From an uncultured Polaribacter sp. (GTDB taxonomy: Bacteria; Bacteroidota; Bacteroidia; Flavobacteriales; Flavobacteriaceae), in assembly GCF_947500975.1 (NCBI RefSeq), contig NZ_CANMUE010000004.1, forward strand, positions 62,001 through 126,000: DNA of 64,000 nucleotides. Direction: 5' to 3'. Every line of letters starts with the position of its first letter. The stretch's first letter is position 1. Both the position numbers and the translations under genes were made by a program. The notes beneath the pieces are model-generated. The model made no database searches. It had not been told where the DNA came from and saw only the letters and a list, made by a program, of their open reading frames with translations. Shown here piece after piece: positions 7,749-14,931 of the stretch.

Positions 7749-8432
7749 TTATATAAAGTGTTTTATTATTTTACCTATAATTCTGCCTATTAATCTACCG
7801 ATATTTTTAGGCTGATTTTTGTCAATAATAATATCTCCTCTGTTGCCTTTAAATTTTATGGCTTTTTCACTAAGTTTGGTATCAGCTTTTGTTGTTGTTT
7901 TTAAATTTCTATTCTTGAAATTAACCTTATTACTAGATGTTGTTTTGTTTTTTTTGTTAAATATTTTGTTTAATAAGTCCCTCATACTATTGTCCTTCTT
8001 AAAAACCTCTAACAACTCATTTTCCTTTATATATTGATTTTCAGAAAGAATTAACATCTCCATTTTGTAATAAAGTTCTAAAGCCTCTTCTTTACTGCCA
8101 ATTTTTTCTTTTGCAAATGATTGAATTGCTTTTAAATCTTCTCTAGAAAAATCATTGTCATTATCATTTGGTGGTGCTATTGGTGTCAGTATTTCTGTTA
8201 AGATACCTTCTAAAACATCTCTCCAGAATCTTTTCCATTTACCATTTTTAAAATCATAATATTCAATAGGGTAATAAATTGTTTCAGTATCATTTAGTTC
8301 TGCCGGTATAATTGAATTTTCAAAACAGTCCACACTAGAAACAACATTAGCTTTTGCATTGATAGTAAATGTTAATAAAAAACCAAACATCACTACAAAT
8401 GCCAATCGTTTTTTTAATTGTAATATATTCAT
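7749..8432 (-). CDS. Hypothetical secreted basic protein, opposite orientation inside the island
   Basis: A 227-residue protein starting with a standard signal peptide (positive MNILQLKKR, hydrophobic core to about residue 24, likely cleavage after AKA at 27). The mature part has an acidic-aromatic region (ETIYYPIEYYDFKNGKWKRFW), a helical middle and a strongly basic C-terminal third (NKKNKTTSSNKVNFKNR) ending in a repeated amphipathic GRLIGRIIGKIIKHFI segment that resembles a membrane-active helix. No family recognised. It is the only minus-strand gene between 5 and 10.7 kb and interrupts the run of same-strand units. Confidence 0.68.
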   Translation of the reverse strand: MNILQLKKRLAFVVMFGFLLTFTINAKANVVSSVDCFENSIIPAELNDTETIYYPIEYYDFKNGKWKRFWRDVLEGILTEILTPIAPPNDNDNDFSREDLKAIQSFAKEKIGSKEEALELYYKMEMLILSENQYIKENELLEVFKKDNSMRDLLNKIFNKKNKTTSSNKVNFKNRNLKTTTKADTKLSEKAIKFKGNRGDIIIDKNQPKNIGRLIGRIIGKIIKHFI

Positions 8433-8720
8433 AACTTAATAATTTAATTTTGCCTACTCTTTTTTCAGGATTTTCGGTATGCTCCTTTGTCTTTGCAAAA
8501 CTAAATGCTAAGTGTAGATCTGTACTTATGTAAAACACTGAATTTCAAAGGGGTTAATGCACTTTTTTTAAATGTTTTTCTTATTTGTGTACTAAATCAC
8601 TTAGAAAATAAACTTCTTCTTCTCAAAAAAGCAACAGAATTTATTATACCTAAAACTTCAAACAACAAACGCGTAGTTTAACAAGGAAAGCGGTATTTAA
8701 AGATTAAAAGCTGAAAAACA
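8433..8720. other. Gene-free stretch left of boundary site D
   Basis: Nearly 300 bases without a credible gene. It should contain the promoter of the minus-strand secreted-protein gene. The segment around 8660-8690 (acaacaaacgcgtagtttaacaagg) resembles the right-hand conserved block of the boundary sites and may be a worn remnant of another site. Confidence 0.4.
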
Positions 8721-8857
8721 ATAACGAAAGACCAACGCCGTTTAAACTCATTACTTATTTACGAAAGTCTTTGAAGATTTTCTATCTGTGTTTTATTTGC
8801 TTACTTTATTGCTTAAAATAAGCAGTTAATCTTATACAATAACGTTGTAAAAATTAA
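8721..8857 (+). repeat. Cassette-boundary site D
   Basis: About 113 bases from AAC (8734-8736) to GTT (8844-8846). The hairpin GAAAGTCT-TTGA-AGATTTTC (8763-8782) has eight pairs including one G-T wobble and lies at the same place as in sites A and B. The conserved TTCTATCTGTG, TTATTTGCTTACTTTATTGC and AAATAAGCAG blocks follow. Unlike units 1-3, the gene after this site is not followed by a clear complement of its right-end extension. Confidence 0.65.
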
Positions 8858-8869
8858 AAACTGAATATT

Positions 8870-9272
8870 ATGAAAAAAATTACTATAATATTTTTACTTT
8901 TTTCATTTTTAAATGGAGTATCACAAACCTTATCTAAAAAAGAAATAGCCAAACTGAATTCATTAGAAATAAAAACTGAAAACTTAAATCTTGAAAACAC
9001 CAATATTCAAAATGATTTAAACAAGATTCTAAAACTTGAACGAAAAAGAAGAACGAACAAAACTGTCGGAATTGTAATGACTACAATTTCTGTTTCTGGA
9101 ATGGTTCTTGGCGGAGGAGTGCTTTTGAGTAAAAAAAAATGGTTTAACAGATGTTTTTGGAGGAATTATGGTTGCGAGTGGAGCAGTTTATGGTGGAATT
9201 TCAATACCTTTTTGGGTTGCATCAAAGAAAAGGAAAAAGGAAAGGGATAAATTAATAAAAATGGTTGAATAA
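8870..9272 (+). pseudogene. Frameshifted secreted/membrane protein gene (A9 homopolymer)
   Basis: The first frame encodes a signal peptide (MKKITIIFLLFSFLNGVSQ), a coiled-coil-like segment rich in Leu/Glu/Asn (residues 20-60) and a glycine-rich hydrophobic helix (TVGIVMTTISVSGMVLGGG), then turns into Trp/Cys/Arg-rich nonsense after residue 90. In another frame, from 9138, the expected continuation appears: NGLTDVFGGIMVASGAVYGG, then SIPFWVASKKRKKERDKL and a stop at 9270-9272. The break lies in nine consecutive A (9131-9139); eight would restore one frame of about 133 residues. It could be a decayed gene, a phase-variable tract, a sequencing error or polymerase slippage. Confidence 0.82.
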
Positions 9273-9282
9273 TAACTTTTGC

Positions 9283-9508
9283 TAATATCTTGTATACAAA
9301 ATTACTAATTTAGTGCTTTACAAAAGTTAGTTGCTTTTTTGCACACTTTTATTTTTCTTCGGAAAATCCTCGCGGACAAAATTACAATTTTTTGCTAACT
9401 TCTTACCAAAGTGCAAAAGTTTTCTCATACTTTCTTGTTCTGTAATTATTTACTAAATTAGTTATTTGAACACATAGCCATCATATGTAAAAATGTTATT
9501 AAATAATT
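9283..9508 (+). repeat. Degenerate or rearranged boundary site E
   Basis: This 226-base gap has pieces of the boundary sites in the right order but scrambled: a left part like site B (acaaaattactaatttag, tacaaaag), GAAAATCC-TCGC-GGA as in site A but with the stem broken after GGA (9362-9376), a GCTAACTT block, and a second tail copy TCTGTAATTATTTACTAAATTAG identical in style to site A. It looks like two partial sites joined. No end complementarity was found. Confidence 0.5.
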
Positions 9509-10039
9509 ATGAGCCAAGTTGTAAAGTACTACTATACTAAATTAGAAAAATACGAGAAAGAAGGACTTGATTCTATGGATTGGGCAGAATGGGCTGGATA
9601 TGATATTTATCTAGATATTGTTGAAAATATGACATTAGAAGATTGGAATTATATCAAAAAAACTTATCAAAATAAATCAGATAATTTTAAGTCTCTTTTG
9701 GCTAACAATATTTGGCTTGATAAAATATTATTTACTGATATTAAATTAGATATTTTAACCGAAATGATAATGAATGAAAAAATAGACGTTGCATATGAAG
9801 CCATTAGTCAAATTACTTTCAGATTTGTTACTTCCGGTAAAAATCACATCAAAGAATTAAAAGGAGTTTTTTTGTCAGTAAAAAAAGAGTACTTAATTAA
9901 TAAATATTTCACTAAAAGTTTTTTGAATAAAGTGATTCTAATTGCGAATGAATGTGGTGAATTTCAAAAAAATGGAATCTATAAATTTTTAGAAATAATA
10001 GATAAAGAAAATACAATCCTGAATATTAACAATAATTAA
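9509..10039 (+). CDS. Hypothetical helical protein (cassette-island gene)
   Basis: A 176-residue acidic soluble protein beginning MSQVVKYYYTKLEKYEKEG. It has no signal or membrane segment and seems entirely helical, with acidic aromatic stretches (SMDWAEWAGYDIYLDIVENM). The family was not recognised; the size, charge and genomic setting resemble immunity-type or other small accessory proteins, but that is only an impression. It starts immediately after the degenerate site E and is followed by site F. Confidence 0.66.
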   Translation: MSQVVKYYYTKLEKYEKEGLDSMDWAEWAGYDIYLDIVENMTLEDWNYIKKTYQNKSDNFKSLLANNIWLDKILFTDIKLDILTEMIMNEKIDVAYEAISQITFRFVTSGKNHIKELKGVFLSVKKEYLINKYFTKSFLNKVILIANECGEFQKNGIYKFLEIIDKENTILNINNN

Positions 10040-10059
10040 AACAGACTGATGATAAATAA

Positions 10060-10163
10060 AAGTTAGTTCCGTTTTTGTAAGCTTCTATTTTCTGCGTAAA
10101 ATAGCAGTTAACTTTAAATTCAAATTTCCCTACCACAAACAGGATACCAGTAATTGAAAATAT
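10060..10163 (+). repeat. Degenerate boundary site F
   Basis: A 7-bp perfect hairpin CTATTTT-CTGCGT-AAAATAG (10085-10104) occupies the hairpin position, followed by AGTTAACTTTAAATTCAAATTT and CTACCACAAACAGG, which resemble the GCTAACTTTAGTGCTTAAAA and CACAACAAAAC blocks of the complete sites. Similarity is lower than among A-D; assignment is tentative. Confidence 0.4.
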
Positions 10164-10685
10164 ATGAGCGAAAATTTGACAGTAAAATTTAAAGACAGTC
10201 TGTTTTTTTATCAATTAATTTTTTCAGACGGAGTGGTTTTGAAAAAAGCCAAAACTCATCTTGGAAAAATTGATTTAAGTATAGACGATAAAAATAAACA
10301 TGTTATAGAAACATATAGAAGACCAAATGATCGATGGAGTTATTATGTTCTATGGTCCAATGGAGAGGTAGAAAAATTTACCCAAAATAAATGTAAATGT
10401 TCCTTACCAAAAGAACAAGAATGTTTATCTCCTGTTGATTATGAAATGTATGTGTTGTTATTTAATAATTGGGTTAAAAAAGGAAAGATTAAATATTTAG
10501 AAGAAAATAGAGATAGTTTAGCTGATGTTGTAAAACAATTTGAAAAAGAAAATAGTTGGTTGGATGATTTAGTGTTCAATAAATTTAAATGTATTGAATG
10601 TTCAGACGAATTGATATTGTCAATTAATACTTATAGAGGTGGAGGAAAAGGGTTTTATAGGGTAGAAAAAAGGACGGGTAACTAA
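10164..10685 (+). CDS. Hypothetical protein with paired cysteines (last island gene)
   Basis: A 173-residue soluble protein. The N-terminal half is beta-rich (LTVKFKDSLFFYQLIFSDG, SYYVLWSNGEVEKF), the C-terminal half helical. Two Cys clusters, KCKCSLPKEQEC (about residues 76-87) and CIECSDE (about 144-150), could bind a metal or form a structural knot. Family not recognised. No clear boundary site follows; the next gene is the minus-strand metallohydrolase, so this marks the right edge of the island. Confidence 0.66.
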   Translation: MSENLTVKFKDSLFFYQLIFSDGVVLKKAKTHLGKIDLSIDDKNKHVIETYRRPNDRWSYYVLWSNGEVEKFTQNKCKCSLPKEQECLSPVDYEMYVLLFNNWVKKGKIKYLEENRDSLADVVKQFEKENSWLDDLVFNKFKCIECSDELILSINTYRGGGKGFYRVEKRTGN

Positions 10686-10767
10686 TTACTAAATTTTTAA
10701 CCAAGTAATAAAAAATATACCCGCAATGTTAGTTTTTTTATAGTAAGGAAATAAATTTAATTACCAG

Positions 10768-11715
10768 CTACAACTCATAATTTGCGCCTTCATTTGCAAA
10801 TTTGAAGCCCATTTTTTCAATTTCTTTTCGTTCTTTGCTATTTTCTTGTAAAACAGGATTTGTATGATTAAAATGAATAAAAATCACTTTGTTTTTGGTT
10901 GCTAAAGTTTCGTTTTTAAACAAGTTTGTGGTTTCTTCAATAAAAGGATGAGGTACTTCAGACATCGCTCTTTTTACTTCGTTTTGATTTAAAAAAGTAG
11001 CATCTAAAAAAGCATAATCAACTTTTTTAACTTCTTCAATAATGTTGTGTTTCCACTTGTGCCATTTATCGATATCAGGAATAAATAAGGCTGTTTTTTT
11101 AGTTCCCGATATTTTATAACCTACAGTTTCAGAAAATTCATCTCTATGAGGAACTAAAAAAGGAGTAACCTTTAATTTGTTATTCATAATCATGGTAGAA
11201 TCGTTTTTTAAGTCTTTTAAAGCAATGTTTTTTAAACCTATTAATTGACTCCAAGGACCATTTTTAATTAAAAAATCTTTCATTTTTGGCATTGCAAATA
11301 CTTTTGTGTTTTGTTTGCCAAGTGCTTCTCTACCAAAATACATTAAGCCAGTGTAATGCCCAATATGTGCGTGTGTTAAAAAGACACCATCTATAATTTC
11401 TGATTTTTTTAGATGATTATTTTCTAATTCGGCTAATTGAGTATGCATGTCCGGTGTAGCTTCAAATAACCATTTTTGTTTATTTTCTCTATCAATCAAA
11501 CCCAAAGCTACAACACTTTTTTTCTTGTTTGTTCCGTTATAAAAATTAGCACAACATTCTTTTTTACAACCAATATGAGGGTAACCTCCATCTTGTGCTG
11601 TTCCTAAAATTGTTAAGTATTGTTGATGATTAATAGCCTCTTTTTGGGGTTTTATTTTAGAATTGCAAGACAGTAAAGAGATAGAAGTTAAGAGAACAAT
11701 TAAAATACTTTTCAT
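10768..11715 (-). CDS. PqqB-like metallo-beta-lactamase-fold lipoprotein
   Basis: A 315-residue protein with a lipoprotein signal (Cys at residue 17 in SISLLSCNSK) and the metallo-beta-lactamase fold. The metal motif reads THAHIGH, so the usual HxHxDH Asp is replaced by Gly as in PqqB-type members. Other pieces are LGTAQDGGYPHIGC near the start, VPHRDEFSETVGY and an IFIHFNHTNP strand at the end. PqqB homologues outside PQQ operons are common in Bacteroidota and uncharacterised. No pqqA/C/D/E lies nearby, so PQQ synthesis is unlikely; a periplasmic hydrolase or oxidoreductase role is inference. Confidence 0.82.
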   Translation of the reverse strand: MKSILIVLLTSISLLSCNSKIKPQKEAINHQQYLTILGTAQDGGYPHIGCKKECCANFYNGTNKKKSVVALGLIDRENKQKWLFEATPDMHTQLAELENNHLKKSEIIDGVFLTHAHIGHYTGLMYFGREALGKQNTKVFAMPKMKDFLIKNGPWSQLIGLKNIALKDLKNDSTMIMNNKLKVTPFLVPHRDEFSETVGYKISGTKKTALFIPDIDKWHKWKHNIIEEVKKVDYAFLDATFLNQNEVKRAMSEVPHPFIEETTNLFKNETLATKNKVIFIHFNHTNPVLQENSKERKEIEKMGFKFANEGANYEL

Positions 11716-11741
11716 AAGTCAAATTTGGTTTTTAAATGTAC

Positions 11742-11772
11742 AAAAAAGCATCAACATTTTGTTGATGCTTTT
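11742..11772 (-). terminator. Intrinsic terminator of ilvE
   Basis: AAAAGCATCAAC (11744-11755) pairs with GTTGATGCTTTT (11761-11772); on the minus strand the stem is followed by a T run. It sits 24 bases after the ilvE stop and separates it from the PqqB-like gene. Confidence 0.85.
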
Positions 11773-11795
11773 ATTAACTTTATGCCTATAAAATT

Positions 11796-12851
11796 TTAAA
11801 TCATAACTCTCCATCCATAAGGATCTTCAATTTTATTGGTTTGTATGTCTGTGATTATTTTCTTTAGTTTAGTTGCAAAAGGGTTTTCTAATTCTGGTAA
11901 ATCATAATCATTTTCCTGATATCCAAAACCAGAAATTGGTGAAATTACCGCTGCAGTTCCTGCTCCAAACATTTCTTTTAAACTTCCGTCTTTAGCAGCT
12001 TCAACAACTTCACCAACAGAAATTTTTCTAACTTCGGTTTTAATATTGTTGTCTTCTGCAATTTGTAAAATACTTTTACGCGTTATTCCGTCTAAAATTC
12101 TATCGCTTGTTGGGCTCGTAATTAAAGTATCATTAATTCTGATAAAAATATTCATTGCACCTGCTTCTTCAATAAATTGATGTGTATTATCATCCGTCCA
12201 AATAACTTGATTATACCCTTTTTCTACAGCCAATTGAGTTGGGTAAAACTGAGCAGCATAATTACCTCCAGCTTTTGCAAAACCAACACCGCCATTTGCA
12301 GCCCGAGCAAACTTTTCTTCAATTAAAACTTTTACTTTTCCGGCAAAATAAGCACCAGAAGGAGCAGAACAAATAATCAACTTATAAGCATCTGCAGGTG
12401 ATGCATGAAAGCCATTACCTGTTGCAAACATAAAAGGTCTTATGTATAAAGAACTTCCTTCATTTGTAGGAATCCAATTGCTGTCAACCTCTAATAATTT
12501 CTTTAAACCATCCATGAAAATGTCTTCAGGAATTTGCGGAATTACCAAACGTTCTGCAGATTTATTTAAACGTTTACAGTTGTCTAAAGGTCTAAAAAGC
12601 ATTATTTTACCATTTGTGTCTTTATATGCTTTCATTCCTTCAAAAATAGATTGTCCGTAATGAAAAATCTTTGCTGATGGATCTAAAGAAATTGGCGAAT
12701 ATGGTTTAATTTTTGGTGTTTGCCATTTACCATCTTTAAAATCAATTTCAAACATATGATCAGAATACACACTCCCAAAAGGTAAATTATTAAAATCTAC
12801 CGAATCTATTTTAGATTTTTCTACTAGTTGAATTTCTATAGAAGATTTCAT
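11796..12851 (-). CDS. ilvE: Branched-chain amino acid aminotransferase (class IV, long form)
   Basis: Interconverts Leu, Ile or Val and their 2-oxo acids with glutamate/2-oxoglutarate, using PLP. The 351-residue protein matches the long, eukaryotic-like BCAT group: FHYGQSIFEGMKAYK (64-78), the RPLDNCKRLNKSA block, YIRPFMFATG, and the likely PLP lysine Lys193 in FAKAGGNYAAQ; the C-terminal EMFGAGTAAVISPI loop binds the cofactor phosphate. It is transcribed alone, with its own terminator and a promoter divergent from the DUF4920 gene. Confidence 0.94.
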   Translation of the reverse strand: MKSSIEIQLVEKSKIDSVDFNNLPFGSVYSDHMFEIDFKDGKWQTPKIKPYSPISLDPSAKIFHYGQSIFEGMKAYKDTNGKIMLFRPLDNCKRLNKSAERLVIPQIPEDIFMDGLKKLLEVDSNWIPTNEGSSLYIRPFMFATGNGFHASPADAYKLIICSAPSGAYFAGKVKVLIEEKFARAANGGVGFAKAGGNYAAQFYPTQLAVEKGYNQVIWTDDNTHQFIEEAGAMNIFIRINDTLITSPTSDRILDGITRKSILQIAEDNNIKTEVRKISVGEVVEAAKDGSLKEMFGAGTAAVISPISGFGYQENDYDLPELENPFATKLKKIITDIQTNKIEDPYGWRVMI

Positions 12852-12875
12852 TTTTTATTGATTTAGTTTATATAA

Positions 12876-12883
12876 CAAATGTA
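12876..12883 (-). promoter_or_regulatory. Bacteroidota -7 element for ilvE
   Basis: On the minus strand the sequence is TACATTTG, an exact match to TAnnTTTG, 25 bases before the ilvE ATG. A -33 TTTG is not evident. Confidence 0.45.
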
Positions 12884-12938
12884 CACAAATTATTTATCTG
12901 AAAGCTTAGATGATTTCTAGTTTTCTGTATTAATTGCT

Positions 12939-12946
12939 TACATTTG
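12939..12946 (+). promoter_or_regulatory. Bacteroidota -7 element for the DUF4920 gene
   Basis: TACATTTG, exact match to TAnnTTTG, 28 bases before the ATG. It lies back to back with the ilvE element about 60 bases away. Confidence 0.5.
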
Positions 12947-12973
12947 TTATCAAAGATTAAACATTATTAAGTT

Positions 12974-13480
12974 ATGAAAATTATTATAAAATTTTGCCTG
13001 TTAGCAATCTTAGTAACTACCGCTTGTAAATCAGAGAAAAAAGAAATAGTTACTAAAGAAACTACATCTAAGTTTACAACTTATGCTTCTTTTGGTGATA
13101 AAATAACAGAAGAAAAAGCATTGTCTACTAAAGGTATGTTAGTTCAATATAATTCAATGAAAATTGGAGATACTATAGACGTTAAATTTGCATCAAGCAT
13201 AAAAGAAGTGTGTTCTAAAAAAGGTTGTTGGATGAAATTACCTTTAAATGAAACTACAGAAACAATGGTTCGTTTTAAAGACTATGGTTTTTTTATGCCT
13301 TTAGATGCTAATGGTAAAGAGGTTATTGTTGCTGGTAAGGCATTTGTAAAAGAAACTTCTGTAGAAGAGTTACAGCATTATGCTGAAGATGCAGGGAAAA
13401 CCAAAGAAGAAATAGCAAAAATTACAGCACCAAAAAAAGAATTTGCTTTTGAAGCAAATGGTGTTTTAATGAAGAAATAA
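12974..13480 (+). CDS. DUF4920-family lipoprotein
   Basis: A 168-residue lipoprotein with signal MKIIIKFCLLAILVTTAC (lipid Cys at 18). The mature domain has the DUF4920 pattern: FASSIKEVCSKKGCWMKL with two conserved Cys, VRFKDYGFFMPLDANGKEVIVAGKAFVKE, and a C-terminal FEANGVLM. The family resembles small periplasmic beta-domain proteins in which the CxxxGCW element may bind metal; its role is unknown. It ends just before a half-copy of the GTCATT intergenic repeat. Confidence 0.85.
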   Translation: MKIIIKFCLLAILVTTACKSEKKEIVTKETTSKFTTYASFGDKITEEKALSTKGMLVQYNSMKIGDTIDVKFASSIKEVCSKKGCWMKLPLNETTETMVRFKDYGFFMPLDANGKEVIVAGKAFVKETSVEELQHYAEDAGKTKEEIAKITAPKKEFAFEANGVLMKK

Positions 13481-13489
13481 TTTTTTTTT

Positions 13490-13530
13490 GTCATTTCGAA
13501 ATGAGCTTTTTTTAAGCGATTAAGAAATCT
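13490..13530. repeat. Half-copy of the GTCATT-type intergenic palindromic repeat
   Basis: GTCATTTCGAAATGAGC followed by AAGCGATTAAGAAATCT is the left arm of the repeat found complete three times in the trp operon; the right arm ending in AATGAC is missing here. Confidence 0.6.
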
Positions 13531-13552
13531 AATTTATTATAAAAGTTACATT

Positions 13553-14215
13553 ATGAAACGCGAAATATTAATTACTTCCGATGGTTCTACAACCATACAT
13601 CTACCAGATTTAGATGAGCAATATCATTCAAAAAATGGTTCAATTAATGAAACATATCATGTTTTTATTGATAGCGGATTAAAATTAGTTTCGTCTAATG
13701 AAGTGTCGATATTAGAGATTGGTTTTGGTACAGGTTTAAATTGTTTTATTACCTATTTAGAAAGTAAAAAGGCAATTAATTACGTTGGAGTAGAAGCGTA
13801 TCCTGTTACTCCTGAAGAAATTGAGAAAATGAATTTTGTATCTGTATTAGAAGCTAAAAAAGATACAGCTATTTTTAATAAAATGCATGATGTTTCTTGG
13901 GATGAAAAACATCAAATTACAGATGATTTTTCACTTGAAAAAAGAAAACAATTTTTTGAAGATATTAATGATAAAGATGCTTTTCATTTAATTTATTTTG
14001 ATGCTTTTGGTGCTAGAGTTCAACCTCAATTATGGACAGAAGAAATTTTTGCTAAAATGTATACTGCTTTAAAAACAGACGGAATTCTTGTTACTTATTC
14101 TGCTAAAGGTAGCGTTAGAAGAGCAATGCAAGCAGTTGGTTTTAAAGTAGAGCGTTTGCCAGGTCCTCCTGGAAAAAGAGAAATGCTAAGAGCAATTAAA
14201 GTGAGAAATATATAA
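13553..14215 (+). CDS. mnmD: tRNA 5-methylaminomethyl-2-thiouridine methyltransferase (MnmD)
   Basis: A stand-alone MnmD methyltransferase of 220 residues, which adds the last methyl group of mnm5s2U34 in tRNAs for Lys, Glu and Gln using SAM. Visible: the start LITSDGSTTIHLPDLDEQYHS, the SAM-binding ILEIGFGTGLNCF (about 58-70), the IYFDAFGARVQPQLWTEEIF acidic/catalytic region and GPPGKREMLRA at the end. The oxidase half (MnmC1) of the E. coli MnmC fusion is absent, as usual in Bacteroidota. It leads a cluster with a 43-residue peptide, ruvC and hemW. Confidence 0.92.
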   Translation: MKREILITSDGSTTIHLPDLDEQYHSKNGSINETYHVFIDSGLKLVSSNEVSILEIGFGTGLNCFITYLESKKAINYVGVEAYPVTPEEIEKMNFVSVLEAKKDTAIFNKMHDVSWDEKHQITDDFSLEKRKQFFEDINDKDAFHLIYFDAFGARVQPQLWTEEIFAKMYTALKTDGILVTYSAKGSVRRAMQAVGFKVERLPGPPGKREMLRAIKVRNI

Positions 14216-14224
14216 GATATAAAA

Positions 14225-14356
14225 ATGGAATTCAAAAGAAAATTTGGTAAACAAAAAAAATCAAAACCTAAAAAAGGACTTTTTTTGATATTATTGTTGG
14301 CACTAGTTTTATTTATTTTGTTTAAAGCAGAGGATATTTTAAAAGCTTTTTTTTAA
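14225..14356 (+). CDS. 43-residue membrane peptide between mnmD and ruvC
   Basis: ATG at 14225, stop at 14354-14356. The peptide begins with a strongly basic stretch (MEFKRKFGKQKKSKPKKG), then a single membrane helix (LFLILLLALVLFILF), then KAEDILKAFF. The layout predicts an inner-membrane peptide with its basic tail in the cytoplasm. It is 9 bases after mnmD and 20 bases before ruvC on the same strand, so it is probably co-transcribed. Similar peptides occur at this place in flavobacterial genomes (recollection, not checked). Function unknown. Confidence 0.65.
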   Translation: MEFKRKFGKQKKSKPKKGLFLILLLALVLFILFKAEDILKAFF

Positions 14357-14376
14357 CAAGTAAATCTAACTGTAAT

Positions 14377-14931
14377 TTGGCTACAGAAAAAATTATTTTA
14401 GGCATCGATCCAGGAACAACAATTATGGGTTTTGGTTTGATAAGAGTTGTAGGTAAAAAGATGGAATTTATTCAAATGAATGAGTTGTTATTACAAAAAT
14501 ATGACGATCATTATTTAAAATTAAAACTCATTTTTGAACGCACAATTGAGTTAATTGATACTTACAACCCTGATGAAATAGCTATCGAAGCACCTTTTTT
14601 TGGTAAAAATGTACAATCTATGTTAAAGTTGGGTAGAGCTCAAGGAGTAGCTATGGCTGCAGGTTTATCTAGAGAAATACCAATTACAGAATACTTGCCA
14701 AAAAAGATTAAAATGGCAATTACTGGTAACGGAAGTGCTAGTAAAGAACAAGTTGCATTGATGTTAAAATCTTTATTGAATTTAAAAACATTGCCAAAAA
14801 ACTTAGATGCCACTGATGGATTAGCAGCAGCTGTTTGCCATTTTTACAATTCAGGTAGAGTTGTTGGTGGAAAAAACTATTCTGGTTGGGCAAGTTTTGT
14901 TAAACAAAACGAAAAAAGAATTAAAAAATGA
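14377..14931 (+). CDS. ruvC: Holliday junction resolvase RuvC
   Basis: Endonuclease subunit of the RuvABC resolvasome that cuts Holliday junctions. The 184-residue protein has the acidic catalytic residues in ILGIDPGTTIMGFGL, AIEAPFFGKN and LDATDGLAAAVCH, plus the LPKKIKMAITGNGSASKEQV segment. It begins with TTG at 14377; there is no ATG in frame nearby and homologues start with a similar (M)ATEKIILGID, so the TTG is probably right. Its ATGA overlaps the hemW start by 4 bases. Confidence 0.94.
   Translation: MATEKIILGIDPGTTIMGFGLIRVVGKKMEFIQMNELLLQKYDDHYLKLKLIFERTIELIDTYNPDEIAIEAPFFGKNVQSMLKLGRAQGVAMAAGLSREIPITEYLPKKIKMAITGNGSASKEQVALMLKSLLNLKTLPKNLDATDGLAAAVCHFYNSGRVVGGKNYSGWASFVKQNEKRIKK

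Noticed and set aside
9278..10163. End complementarity for the units with genes 8870 and 9509
   Set aside because: I compared the right ends of sites D and E with the sequences after the genes; matches were only about 6 of 14 in A/T-rich sequence, no better than chance.
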